Below are positions 17,713 through 25,359 of a stretch of 64,000 nt of DNA, piece after piece. Under the pieces are notes generated by a model, which worked only from the letters and a program-made list of their open reading frames with translations, ran no database searches and was not told the origin of the DNA. Both the position numbers and the translations under genes were made by a program. The DNA lies in NCBI RefSeq assembly GCF_036174265.1, contig NZ_CP108055.1, positions 8,680,001 through 8,744,000 of the forward strand. The letters run 5' to 3'. Each line of letters starts with the position of its first letter. Positions within the stretch are counted from its first letter, which is position 1. The DNA is from Streptomyces sp. NBC_00285 (lineage in GTDB: Bacteria > Actinomycetota > Actinomycetes > Streptomycetales > Streptomycetaceae).

Positions 17713-18877
17713 GCTGTGCCGAAGCACCCGCCGCCTCCAGCCAGTTGACGTCATAGCTCAGCACCAGCCCTCGGGAGTCGCCGAGTTCGGGATGCACCTG
17801 CGGGTTGTACGCGGCGACCTGGCCCACCGGCAGGGGCGCGGTGAAGTCCTTCGCCGGGCCGTGCCAGGGCCCGGTGGGGGAGCAGGCCCAGTACGAGGTC
17901 ACGGCCGCGAGCCCCTTCGTCCCGGCGGCCATGGTGAACAGCACATACGTCCCGTCCCGCCGTACGACGGAGAAGGCGCTGCCCACCCCGGTACGCCGCC
18001 CGTCCCCGAGCACCGGGCGCGGGCGGGCGCCGGTGGTCCACGCCGAGCCGTCCCAGTACTCCCAGGCGCCCGGCTCGGCGAGCCCGCCCTCCGGTACCCG
18101 CGCCACGTACGCCGACGAGACGGACCGGGACGCGGCCCGGCCGTCGTCGCCCCCGAACACATACGTCCACTCACCGTCCTCGACCAGCGTCGTCCCGAAC
18201 AGGACCCGTCGGGACGGGTCCTGGACCAGCTGTTCGTCGAGGACCTTCGTGATCGACTCGACGCGCAGGTCGGGCAAGGAGAGCGTGGCGACCTCGGTGG
18301 CCGTGGGAACGCCGTAGATCCAGGGGGACGAGCCGGCCGTCCGCACCCACAGCAGCACCCGTACGACCTGCTCGCCGGAACCGGGGGAGCGCGGTTCGAC
18401 GCGGGCCGCGACCGGCCAGCGCCACTGGTTCGGGGCCGGGTCCGGGAACAGCGGCGCGGGGAGAGTGGCCTCCAGACGGCCGCCGCGCATCAGCACCGCC
18501 GAGTTGCGCACCAGGGGCGCGGTGGTGTCGCGCCAGGTGTACGGCTCGCCGTACGGGTTGGGCGGGCCGTACACCTGGCCCAGATAGGTGTCGGAGAACA
18601 GCCACAGCAGCCGTCCGTCGGGCAGCCGCACCGAGTGCGTACCGTCGCCGCCGGTCCAGTCGTCGCCGCGGGTGGCATCGTCGCCGTAGCGGGCGAACTC
18701 GGCGGTCAGCGGGCCGTCCGCGGACCAGGAGCGGACGGTATGCGGTGTACAACCGGCTTTGTTGTCCTCGCCGCTGCCACCGGGCAGGACGGTGACCAGA
18801 ACGGCGGCCAGCACCAGCGTCAGCAGCAGGCCGACGCTGGTGCCGGTCCAATGGCGCGCTCGTACGTCCTCGGGCAC
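17648..18877 (-). CDS. DUF4185-like beta-propeller protein, membrane-anchored
   Basis: 409 residues. A single N-terminal hydrophobic helix (about 14-32, SVGLLLTLVLAAVLVTVLPG) anchors a large extracytoplasmic part. Repeated blades containing LLWLFSDTYLG, WTYVFGG and YVARVP suggest the five-bladed DUF4185/DUF5005 fold related to glycoside hydrolases of furanosidase type. Catalytic residues cannot be assigned by eye. The gene stands alone and its last 65 bp overlap the convergent BASS gene. A sugar-polymer role is plausible but unproven. Confidence 0.65.
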   Translation of the reverse strand: MPEDVRARHWTGTSVGLLLTLVLAAVLVTVLPGGSGEDNKAGCTPHTVRSWSADGPLTAEFARYGDDATRGDDWTGGDGTHSVRLPDGRLLWLFSDTYLGQVYGPPNPYGEPYTWRDTTAPLVRNSAVLMRGGRLEATLPAPLFPDPAPNQWRWPVAARVEPRSPGSGEQVVRVLLWVRTAGSSPWIYGVPTATEVATLSLPDLRVESITKVLDEQLVQDPSRRVLFGTTLVEDGEWTYVFGGDDGRAASRSVSSAYVARVPEGGLAEPGAWEYWDGSAWTTGARPRPVLGDGRRTGVGSAFSVVRRDGTYVLFTMAAGTKGLAAVTSYWACSPTGPWHGPAKDFTAPLPVGQVAAYNPQVHPELGDSRGLVLSYDVNWLEAAGASAQLNRNVSLYRPRFVTLRLVPAR

Positions 18878-19049
18878 GGGTCGGGACGTTAGTGGGTGGG
18901 CGGCGCGGGGTCCATGGGGCGTGGGCGACGCGGTGCCGCCTGGCCCGGGCGGGTGCGGCGAGTGCGGCGGGGAGGGGCAGGGCCGCCCAGGCGGCCGAAC
19001 GCGCCCAGTTCATGCGGCTGTTGATCCGGATCTCCGGTACGGAGGGCTG

Positions 19050-19073
19050 ATGACCGATAGCGTTCCGTTATGA
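19050..19073 (+). CDS. Seven-codon leader ORF with a TTA codon, overlapping the next start
   Basis: ATG ACC GAT AGC GTT CCG TTA TGA encodes MTDSVPL. GGAGGG lies just upstream (19041-19046, short spacing), while the following gene has no good ribosome site of its own. The stop overlaps the next ATG as ATGA, the classic coupling arrangement. The last sense codon is TTA, rare in Streptomyces and read by the bldA tRNA, so translation of the next gene might depend on bldA. It may instead be chance. Confidence 0.35.
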   Translation: MTDSVPL

Positions 19074-19597
19074 CCGGACCCCTCGCGCTCGACCCCCGGC
19101 GCAGCGCCCTCGTGCTCGTGGACCTGATGGACCGCATCGTCGCGCTGCCGCTGGAGCCCCGCAAAGGCACCGAAGTCCTCGCCGTCGCGGAGCAGTTGGC
19201 GGCCGCCTTCAGGGCGGCCGGCGCGCTCGTCGTGCTTGTGCGCGTCGAGCGGCCCGGCGTCGCCGACCAGCCACCCGGTGGCGGGCTGGCCGCCGGTCTG
19301 CCGCGGGACGGCGACATCGAGATCGTGAAGCGGACCATCGGCGCCTTCCAGGGCACGGACCTGGATGCGCGACTGCGCGAACATCACGTCACCACGCTGG
19401 TGTTCGGCGGGATCGCCACCAACCTCGGCGTCGAGTCCACCGCACGCGCCGCCGGTGACCTCGGCTACGACCTCGTCTTCGTCGAGGACGCCATGGCCGC
19501 CCTCACCGCAGCCGAACACGAGGCCTCGGCACGGCTCGACTTCCCCCGCCTGGGCACCGTGGTGACGGCGGACGACGTGCGCTTCACGAGCGGCTGA
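19070..19597 (+). CDS. Isochorismatase-family protein lacking the nucleophilic Cys
   Basis: 175 residues with the isochorismatase-like Rossmann fold: catalytic Asp in LVLVDLMD and Lys in IEIVKRTIGAF are present. The segment GGIATNLGVESTARAA has Gly where cysteine hydrolases carry Cys. That matches the subgroup that, like EntB-type isochorismatases, does not use a thiol, so a Cys-dependent amidase role is unlikely. Start ATG 19070 is set by the overlap with the mini-ORF. It lies tail-to-tail with fdhD. Function unassigned beyond the family. Confidence 0.8.
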   Translation: MTGPLALDPRRSALVLVDLMDRIVALPLEPRKGTEVLAVAEQLAAAFRAAGALVVLVRVERPGVADQPPGGGLAAGLPRDGDIEIVKRTIGAFQGTDLDARLREHHVTTLVFGGIATNLGVESTARAAGDLGYDLVFVEDAMAALTAAEHEASARLDFPRLGTVVTADDVRFTSG

Positions 19598-19663
19598 GGC
19601 GCCGGGCGCCCCACCGCTGTGCGGCGGACCGGAGGTCAGATCTGTGCTGCGGCGGTCCGGAGA

Positions 19664-20512
19664 TCAGCCCTGGGCTGCAGTGGCCGACAAAGCGATGCGG
19701 TCCTCGCCCGCGTACACGTTCATGGAACTGCCGCGCAGAAAGCCCACCAGGGTCAGTCCCGTCTCGGCCGCCAGGTCCACCGCCAGGGAGGAGGGTGCCG
19801 AGACCGCGGCCAGGACCGGAATGCCTGCCATGACAGCCTTCTGCGCCAGTTCGAAGGAAGCCCGGCCGGAGACGAGAAGGATGACGCGCGACAGAGGGAG
19901 GTTCCCGTTCTGGAGTGCGCGGCCGACCAGCTTGTCGACGGCGTTGTGGCGGCCGACGTCTTCGCGTACGTCGAGGAGTTCGCCGTCCTCGGTGAACAGG
20001 GCGGCGGCGTGCAGGCCCCCGGTCCGGTCGAAGACCCGCTGCGCCGCGCGGAGCCGGTCGGGGAGGCTCGCGAGGAGCTCGGGTTCGACACGGACCGGGG
20101 GAGTGTCGGAGATCGGCCAGCGGGTCGTCGTACGGACCGCGTCGAGGCTCGCCTTGCCGCACAGGCCGCAGGAGGAGGTCGTGTACACGTTGCGTTCGAG
20201 GGTGATGTCGGGGATCTGCACGCCGGGGGCGGTCTTCACGTCGACGACGTTGTACGTGTTGGTGCCGTCGGCGGTGGCGCCCGCGCAGTAGACGATGTTC
20301 TGCAGGTCGCTCTGCTCGGCGAGTACACCTTCGCTGACGAGGAAGCCGGCGGCGAGGGCGAAGTCGTCGCCGGGGGTGCGCATGGTGATGGCGAGGGGTT
20401 TGCCGTTGAGGCGGATCTCAAGGGGCTCCTCGGCCACCAGAGTGTCCGGGCGGGACGACACCACCCCGTCGCGGATACGGATCACCTTGCGTCGTTCCGT
20501 GACTCGTCCCAT
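19664..20512 (-). CDS. fdhD: Formate dehydrogenase accessory sulfurtransferase FdhD
   Basis: 282 residues. FdhD transfers sulfur from the IscS-type desulfurase to the Mo-bis-MGD cofactor, without which formate dehydrogenase is inactive. The conserved [12 protein letters not shown] carries the CxxC pair, and [16 protein letters not shown] and [13 protein letters not shown] are family hallmarks; length is normal. It is the only intact fdhD here, so it must serve the formate dehydrogenase near 57-62 kb; a second copy at 39.6 kb is degenerate. It diverges from an OFA transporter whose upstream region carries a GntR-type operator. Confidence 0.95.
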   Translation of the reverse strand: MGRVTERRKVIRIRDGVVSSRPDTLVAEEPLEIRLNGKPLAITMRTPGDDFALAAGFLVSEGVLAEQSDLQNIVYCAGATADGTNTYNVVDVKTAPGVQIPDITLERNVYTTSSCGLCGKASLDAVRTTTRWPISDTPPVRVEPELLASLPDRLRAAQRVFDRTGGLHAAALFTEDGELLDVREDVGRHNAVDKLVGRALQNGNLPLSRVILLVSGRASFELAQKAVMAGIPVLAAVSAPSSLAVDLAAETGLTLVGFLRGSSMNVYAGEDRIALSATAAQG

Positions 20513-20895
20513 ATGTCCCTCAGTCCCGGTTCTCTAGGTGACCTTCACGATGTCATTGTCCTGCACATGGAGCGGTGGGCGGTGGAGGGGGCAGCGTGGG
20601 GGTGCCGCCCGCTTCGCCGTGCGGGCACTCCGTGGCCGTGTTCTCCCTGAGCCGTTTCGTCCCAGGTACCCGCCCCCCGCCGCCCGCATGTCGAATTCTC
20701 ACCCGAGCCCACCGTGAACACATACTGTCTACAGTATGTGTACAGCTCAGTGAGAGTTCAAGAGCCCGCGCCCGAGCCGACCTCGCTCCGGAAACCGGCC
20801 GGTTCGACCGTTCGTCGCGTGCTGGATACCGCTCATCGCATACGGTCGACGCGCCGTCTTTCCAACTCGCTCATTAGTTCTTACCGTCCGGGATC
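20513..20895. other. Divergent regulatory region, fdhD / OFA transporter
   Basis: 383 bp without a supported gene. It holds the strongest copy of the GntR-type operator (20719-20740) and presumably both promoters. I see no terminator or small RNA signature. Confidence 0.5.
20719..20740. promoter_or_regulatory. GntR-type operator A (perfect palindrome)
   Basis: Arms CACATACTGT (20719-20728) and its exact reverse complement (20731-20740) flank a central CT. The core CTGTCTACAG (20725-20734) matches the decamer YTGYMTACAG found at five other places in the window next to GntR/FCD genes and oxalate/formate genes. Confidence 0.75.
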
Positions 20896-22230
20896 ATGAG
20901 TCCCCCTGTCGCGCCCCCGGGTTGGAGCCGTTGGCTCGTTCCCCCGGCCGCTCTCTCGGTCCACCTCTCGATCGGTCAGGCATACGCCTGGTCCGTTTTC
21001 AAGCCGCCGCTCGAATCGGCGCTCGGCCTCAGCGGCACACAGAGCGCACTGCCCTTCCAGCTCGGCATCGTGATGCTCGGTCTGTCCGCGGCCTTCGGCG
21101 GCACCCTCGTGGAGCGCAACGGACCGCGCTGGGCGATGACCGTGGCGCTGGTCTGCTTCTCGTCCGGCTTCCTGCTGTCCGCGCTGGGTGCGGCCACCGA
21201 GCAGTACTGGCTGATCGTCTTCGGCTACGGCTTCGTCGGCGGGATAGGCCTCGGCATCGGCTACATCTCCCCGGTCTCCACCCTGATCAAGTGGTTCCCG
21301 GACCGGCCCGGCATGGCCACCGGCATCGCCATCATGGGCTTCGGCGGCGGCGCGCTCATCGCCTCGCCCTGGTCGGCGCAGATGCTGGAGTCCTTCGGCT
21401 CCGACAGCTCGGGGATCGCGCTCGCGTTCCTCGTGCACGGACTGTCGTATGCAGTCTTCATGCTCCTCGGCGTGCTGCTGGTGCGTGTGCCGCGCAGCGA
21501 GAAGCCGGTGGCGAGCGCCCCCAGCGCCCTCGAAGGGCCGCAGGTCTCCGCGCGCAACGCGGTGCGCACACCCCAGTTCTGGTGTCTGTGGGTCGTGCTC
21601 TGCATGAACGTGACCGCGGGCATCGGCATCCTGGAGAAGGCCGCCCCCATGATCACGGACTTCTTCAAGGGCACCTCGACCCCGGTCTCGGTGTCGGCCG
21701 CGGCCGGCTTCGTCGCACTGCTGTCGGCGGCCAACATGGCGGGCCGGATCGGCTGGTCGTCGACCTCCGACCTGATCGGACGCAAGAACATCTACCGCGT
21801 CTACCTGGGCGTGGGCGCGGTGATGTACGGCCTCATCGCGCTGTTCGGGGACACCTCGAAACCCCTGTTCATCCTGTGCGCGCTGGTGATCCTGTCGTTC
21901 TACGGCGGCGGCTTCGCGACCGTCCCGGCGTATCTGAAGGACCTCTTCGGCACGTACCAGGTCGGCGCCATCCACGGCCGGCTGCTCACCGCCTGGTCCA
22001 CGGCCGGTGTGCTCGGGCCGCTGATCGTGAACTGGATCGCCGACCGGCAGGAGAACGCCGGCAAGAGCGGCGCCGACCTGTACTCGACGTCCTTCGTCAT
22101 CATGATCGGTCTCCTCGCCGTCGGCTTCGTCGCCAATGAGCTGGTCCGCCCCGTCAACGCCCGTCACCACATTCCCGCCCCGAGGGAGGCCGCCGATGTC
22201 GGAGCACGACAGCAGCCAGAGTCCGCCTGA
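20896..22230 (+). CDS. OFA-family MFS transporter (oxalate/formate type)
   Basis: 444 residues, twelve hydrophobic segments. The opening IGQAYAWSVFKPPLE and the loop GIGYISPVSTLIKWFPDRPG are diagnostic of the oxalate:formate antiporter branch of the major facilitator superfamily. It probably exchanges or imports formate, oxalate or a related monoacid at the membrane. It diverges from fdhD and carries operator A upstream, linking it to formate metabolism. A 45-residue small membrane protein overlaps its 3' end. Substrate is inferred from family and context. The ribosome site before ATG 20896 is weak. Confidence 0.85.
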   Translation: MSPPVAPPGWSRWLVPPAALSVHLSIGQAYAWSVFKPPLESALGLSGTQSALPFQLGIVMLGLSAAFGGTLVERNGPRWAMTVALVCFSSGFLLSALGAATEQYWLIVFGYGFVGGIGLGIGYISPVSTLIKWFPDRPGMATGIAIMGFGGGALIASPWSAQMLESFGSDSSGIALAFLVHGLSYAVFMLLGVLLVRVPRSEKPVASAPSALEGPQVSARNAVRTPQFWCLWVVLCMNVTAGIGILEKAAPMITDFFKGTSTPVSVSAAAGFVALLSAANMAGRIGWSSTSDLIGRKNIYRVYLGVGAVMYGLIALFGDTSKPLFILCALVILSFYGGGFATVPAYLKDLFGTYQVGAIHGRLLTAWSTAGVLGPLIVNWIADRQENAGKSGADLYSTSFVIMIGLLAVGFVANELVRPVNARHHIPAPREAADVGARQQPESA

Positions 22231-22333
22231 CCGGCGCCCGCTGATCGCCCTCGCCTGGGTCTGGGTGGGCGCGCCGCTCGTCTACGGGCTCTACGAACTC
22301 GTACAGAAGGCGACTCAGTTGTTCACCGGGTAA
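22196..22333 (+). CDS. MFS transporter small subunit (45 aa, one TM helix)
   Basis: MSEHDSSQSPPDRRPLIALA and the following hydrophobic stretch predict a soluble N-terminus and one membrane helix (LIALAWVWVGAPLVYGLYELV). GGGAGG at 22184-22189 gives a good ribosome site for ATG 22196, and the frame overlaps the transporter end by 35 bp. Small single-helix partners of this size accompany OFA transporters in actinomycetes, so it likely assembles with the upstream carrier. Confidence 0.75.
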   Translation: MSEHDSSQSPPDRRPLIALAWVWVGAPLVYGLYELVQKATQLFTG

Positions 22334-22349
22334 CAGTCCGGAAGGGCCC

Positions 22350-22391
22350 GGGCGTCCGAGGGTGTGAGGGAAGCCGACAACTCGGGCGCCC
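22350..22391 (+). terminator. Hairpin after the OFA transporter/small subunit genes
   Basis: Arms GGGCGTCCGAG (22350-22360) and CTCGGGCGCCC (22381-22391) pair with one mismatch, and GTTTCCT follows. The position just after the small-subunit stop fits an intrinsic terminator. Confidence 0.5.
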
Positions 22392-22480
22392 GTTTCCTGT
22401 GGCCTTACGTGTCCCCGTACCCGTGAGTCACTGAACAGACTGGTGGATCCCGCTACCCAAGGCAACGAGGGGAACCACCC

Positions 22481-23419
22481 ATGAACGGCTCACGGATCGT
22501 CGCCGTCGGCCACTACCAGCCCGCCAAGGTCCTCACCAACGAGGACGTGGCGGGTCTGGTCGACACCAGCGACGAGTGGATCAGGAGTCGGGTGGGGATC
22601 CGTACCCGCCACATCGCCGGACCGGACGAGCCGGTCGACGAGCTCGCCGCGCACGCCGCCGCCAAGGCGCTGGCGGCGGCCGGACTCGCTCCCGCCGACA
22701 TCGACCTGGTTCTGGTCGCCACCTCGACCGCGGTCGACCGGTCCCCGAACATGGCCGCCCGGGTCGCGGCCCGCCTCGGTATTCCGTCGCCCGCCGCGAT
22801 GGACGTCAACGTGGTGTGCGCCGGCTTCACCCACGCCCTGGCCACCGCCGACCACACCGTCCGGGCAGGCGCGGCGGCCCGTGCGCTGGTCATCGGCGCC
22901 GACAAGATGTCCGCGGTGACCGACTGGAGCGACCGCACCACCTGTGTGCTCGTCGGCGACGGGGCCGGCGCGGCTGTCGTCGAGGCGGCCGACGTGCCCG
23001 GCATCGCTCCCGTGCTGTGGGGTTCGGTGCCCGAGATGGGGCACGCCGTGCGTATCGAGGGCGAGCCCGCGCGGTTCGCACAGGAGGGGCAGAGCGTCTA
23101 CCGCTGGGCGACCACCAAGCTTCCTCCGCTGGCCCGCCAGGCCTGCGAACGGGCCGGCCTCACCCCTGCCGACCTGGCCGCAGTGGTGCTGCATCAGGCC
23201 AACCTGCGGATCATCGAACCCCTCGCCCAGAAGATCGGCGCCGTCAACGCCGTGGTCGCCCGCGATGTGACGGAGTCCGGCAACACCTCGGCGGCGAGCA
23301 TCCCGCTGGCCTTCTCCAAGCTGGTCGAGCGGGGCGAGATCTCCACCGGGGACCCGGTGCTGCTCTTCGGGTTCGGCGGGAACCTGTCGTACGCCGGACA
23401 GGTCGTCCGCTGTCCCTGA
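22481..23419 (+). CDS. Beta-ketoacyl-ACP synthase III (FabH-like)
   Basis: 312 residues of the thiolase fold. The Cys-His-Asn triad is visible: Cys in VNVVCAGFTHAL, His in VLHQANLRI and Asn in ESGNTSAAS, and TSDEWIRSRVGIRTRHIA is the usual N-terminal signature. It should condense an acyl-CoA primer with malonyl-ACP. GAGGGGAACC precedes the ATG. It is a single gene after a terminator, with no ACP or other fatty-acid genes nearby, so it may feed a specialised pathway rather than housekeeping synthesis. Confidence 0.88.
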   Translation: MNGSRIVAVGHYQPAKVLTNEDVAGLVDTSDEWIRSRVGIRTRHIAGPDEPVDELAAHAAAKALAAAGLAPADIDLVLVATSTAVDRSPNMAARVAARLGIPSPAAMDVNVVCAGFTHALATADHTVRAGAAARALVIGADKMSAVTDWSDRTTCVLVGDGAGAAVVEAADVPGIAPVLWGSVPEMGHAVRIEGEPARFAQEGQSVYRWATTKLPPLARQACERAGLTPADLAAVVLHQANLRIIEPLAQKIGAVNAVVARDVTESGNTSAASIPLAFSKLVERGEISTGDPVLLFGFGGNLSYAGQVVRCP

Positions 23420-23450
23420 CGCGCTGGATGCGATGAGGCCGACTCCCGGG

Positions 23451-23590
23451 TCATCCGTTCTCCACGAGATGCTGACCCGGCCGAAGCGCCCGCGTCGTGA
23501 TCAACTCGAGCAACGCCCCATATGCACGATCAAGCAACGGACCAGGACGTTCGAGGCCTTCTGTCCGCGGAGGCCGGTGACAGGTTTCAC
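23451..23590 (-). pseudogene. Remnant of a GntR/FCD regulator gene (N-terminal part)
   Basis: Read on the minus strand from 23553, the frame gives ERPGPLLDRAYGALLELI and then TTRALRPGQHLVEN before a stop at 23451. This is nearly the same as residues about 16-48 of the intact GntR at 41795, and the DNA is also nearly identical over about 75 bp. Upstream codons (VKPVTGL) resemble that protein's MLPTTGL but are in another phase, so a small deletion shifted the frame. The rest of the gene, including the recognition helix and FCD domain, is gone. A broken copy, not a functional gene. Confidence 0.75.
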
Positions 23591-23632
23591 GGTGGGACGA
23601 TCTTGAACGAGTGAGGGCCTTCCGGGTTCGGC

Positions 23633-23796
23633 GTGGATTGCGATGTCAACGATGTCGACATCGGACGATCTCAAGGCCCTCATGCCCACCGGATGAACTC
23701 CTGCCCGAGACCGGCCGAGCGTGTCCGGCCCACTGCGTCGTGGACGACGGCTGGACCCTGCGCCGGGCCGCCGAACGCCGCACCTTTGTCCTGTGA
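23633..23796 (+). pseudogene. Remnant of an IS481-type transposase N-terminus
   Basis: Codons from about 23734 read CVVDDGWTLRRAAER, a close match to the N-terminal helix-turn-helix of IS481-type transposases. ATG-CCC-ACC-GG at about 23680 resembles the usual transposase start, but stops and frame changes interrupt it and nothing of the DDE domain remains. The upstream TGTCAACGATGTCGAC resembles the ends of such elements. It adjoins the GntR remnant, suggesting an old insertion/deletion event here. Confidence 0.45.
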
Positions 23797-23909
23797 GTGG
23801 AGAAAGCTGGCATCAATCTGTGCACAGCTTCTTCCCAGGTTCGGCAGCCGCTGCTACGTTCCCCTCGAAAGCCCGGAATCCGGTGGCCGAATGAGGCGGG
23901 GAGGGGTTC

Positions 23910-25100
23910 GTGAGACGGATGACGGCACGACCTGCTAACGCGCATCAGGCCCGGCTGCTCAAACTGTTGCGCGACGGAGGACCCAACTCCCGTGCGCAAC
24001 TGGGCGATCAGGTCGACCTGTCACGCTCCAAGCTGGCCGTGGAGGTGGACCGGCTCCTGGAGACGGGCCTGATCGTGGCCGACGGACTCGCCGCCTCCCG
24101 TGGCGGGCGCCGCTCCCACAACATCCGGCTCGCCCCCGAACTGCGTTTCCTCGGCGTCGACATCGGCGCGACCTCGGTCGACGTCGCCGTCACCAACGCC
24201 GAACTGGAGATCCTGGGACACCTCAACCAGCCCATGGACGTCCGCGAGGGCCCGGTCGCGGTCTTCGAGCAAGTCCTGTCCATGGCAGCGAAGTTGAGGT
24301 CATCGGGACTCGCGGAGGGCTTCGACGGCGCCGGTATCGGTGTCCCCGGGCCGGTCCGCTTTCCCGAGGGTGTTCCGGTGGCTCCGCCGATCATGCCCGG
24401 CTGGGACGGCTTCCCCGTCCGGGAGGCGCTCAGTCAGGAACTCGGCTGCCCGGTCATGGTCGACAACGACGTGAACCTCATGGCGATGGGGGAGATGCAC
24501 GCGGGCGTCGCACGCTCCGTGGACGACTTCCTCTGCGTCAAGATCGGCACCGGCATCGGCTGCGGCATCGTCGCAGGCGGGGAGGTCCACCGAGGGGTGA
24601 CCGGCAGTGCGGGAGACATCGGGCACATCCAGGCCGTGCCCGACGGCCGCCCGTGCGCCTGCGGCAACCGGGGCTGCCTGGAAGCCCACTTCAGTGGAGC
24701 CGCCCTCGCCCGGGACGCCGTGGAGGCGGTCGAGCAGGGGCGGTCGGACGAACTCGCCTCGCGACTCGATGCCAACGGCGCCCTGTCGGCGGCCGATGTC
24801 GCCGCCGCCGCTGCCGCCGGTGATGCCACCGCCCTGGAGTTGATCCGCGAGGGCGGTAACCGCACCGGCCAGGTCATCGCCGGACTGGTCAGCTTCTTCA
24901 ACCCGGGCCTGGTGGTGATCGGCGGTGGCGTGACCGGCCTCGGCCACACCCTCCTCGCCGCCATCCGCACCCAGGTCTACCGTCAGTCGCTGCCACTGGC
25001 GACCCGCAATCTGCCCATCGTGCTGGGGGAGTTGGGCCCCACCGCCGGCGTCATCGGCGCGGCCCGGCTCATCAGCGACCACCTGTTCTCGCCCGCGTGA
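23910..25100 (+). CDS. ROK-family transcriptional regulator
   Basis: 396 residues, GTG start with GAGGGGTTC. An N-terminal winged helix (NSRAQLGDQVDLSRSKLAVE) precedes a sugar-kinase-like ROK domain: FLGVDIGATSVDVAV is the phosphate loop and GDIGHIQ with CACGNRGCLEA is the zinc motif. ROK regulators sense sugars. The next genes encode a ribose-type sugar ABC transporter and sugar-modifying enzymes, so it is the likely repressor of that cluster. A palindrome CTGTGCACAG at 23818-23827 upstream may be its autoregulatory site. Confidence 0.9.
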   Translation: MRRMTARPANAHQARLLKLLRDGGPNSRAQLGDQVDLSRSKLAVEVDRLLETGLIVADGLAASRGGRRSHNIRLAPELRFLGVDIGATSVDVAVTNAELEILGHLNQPMDVREGPVAVFEQVLSMAAKLRSSGLAEGFDGAGIGVPGPVRFPEGVPVAPPIMPGWDGFPVREALSQELGCPVMVDNDVNLMAMGEMHAGVARSVDDFLCVKIGTGIGCGIVAGGEVHRGVTGSAGDIGHIQAVPDGRPCACGNRGCLEAHFSGAALARDAVEAVEQGRSDELASRLDANGALSAADVAAAAAAGDATALELIREGGNRTGQVIAGLVSFFNPGLVVIGGGVTGLGHTLLAAIRTQVYRQSLPLATRNLPIVLGELGPTAGVIGAARLISDHLFSPA

Positions 25101-25135
25101 CCACCCGTGACCACCTTGGAAGTCGCAGGTGATCG

Positions 25136-25300
25136 CCTTCTGAAGCAAGGCGCGCCTTCCGAAGCAACGGCACCTCCTCTGCAGCACGGCACGTCATCCG
25201 CAGCAAAGCACCCTCGTCTGCAGCACGGCATGTCATCTGAAGCAAGGCACGTAGTCCTCCAGAAGAACACTTCGGCCTTCTGAGGCAAGGCACTTCGGCA
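25136..25300 (+). repeat. Degenerate tandem repeat, about 8 units of roughly 20 bp
   Basis: Variants of CTTCTGAAGCAAGGCACG recur at near 20-bp intervals between the ROK gene and the ABC operon, for example starting near 25136, 25155, 25178, 25199, 25217, 25236, 25259 and 25277. Units diverge from one another. The position in the operon leader suggests a regulatory or structural role, or only an eroding microsatellite. Confidence 0.6.
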
Positions 25301-25359
25301 CAGTGCCCGGCCTCGCCCTGCCCTGAAACCGGCCCGCACGCCCGCCAAGGGGAATCCGC

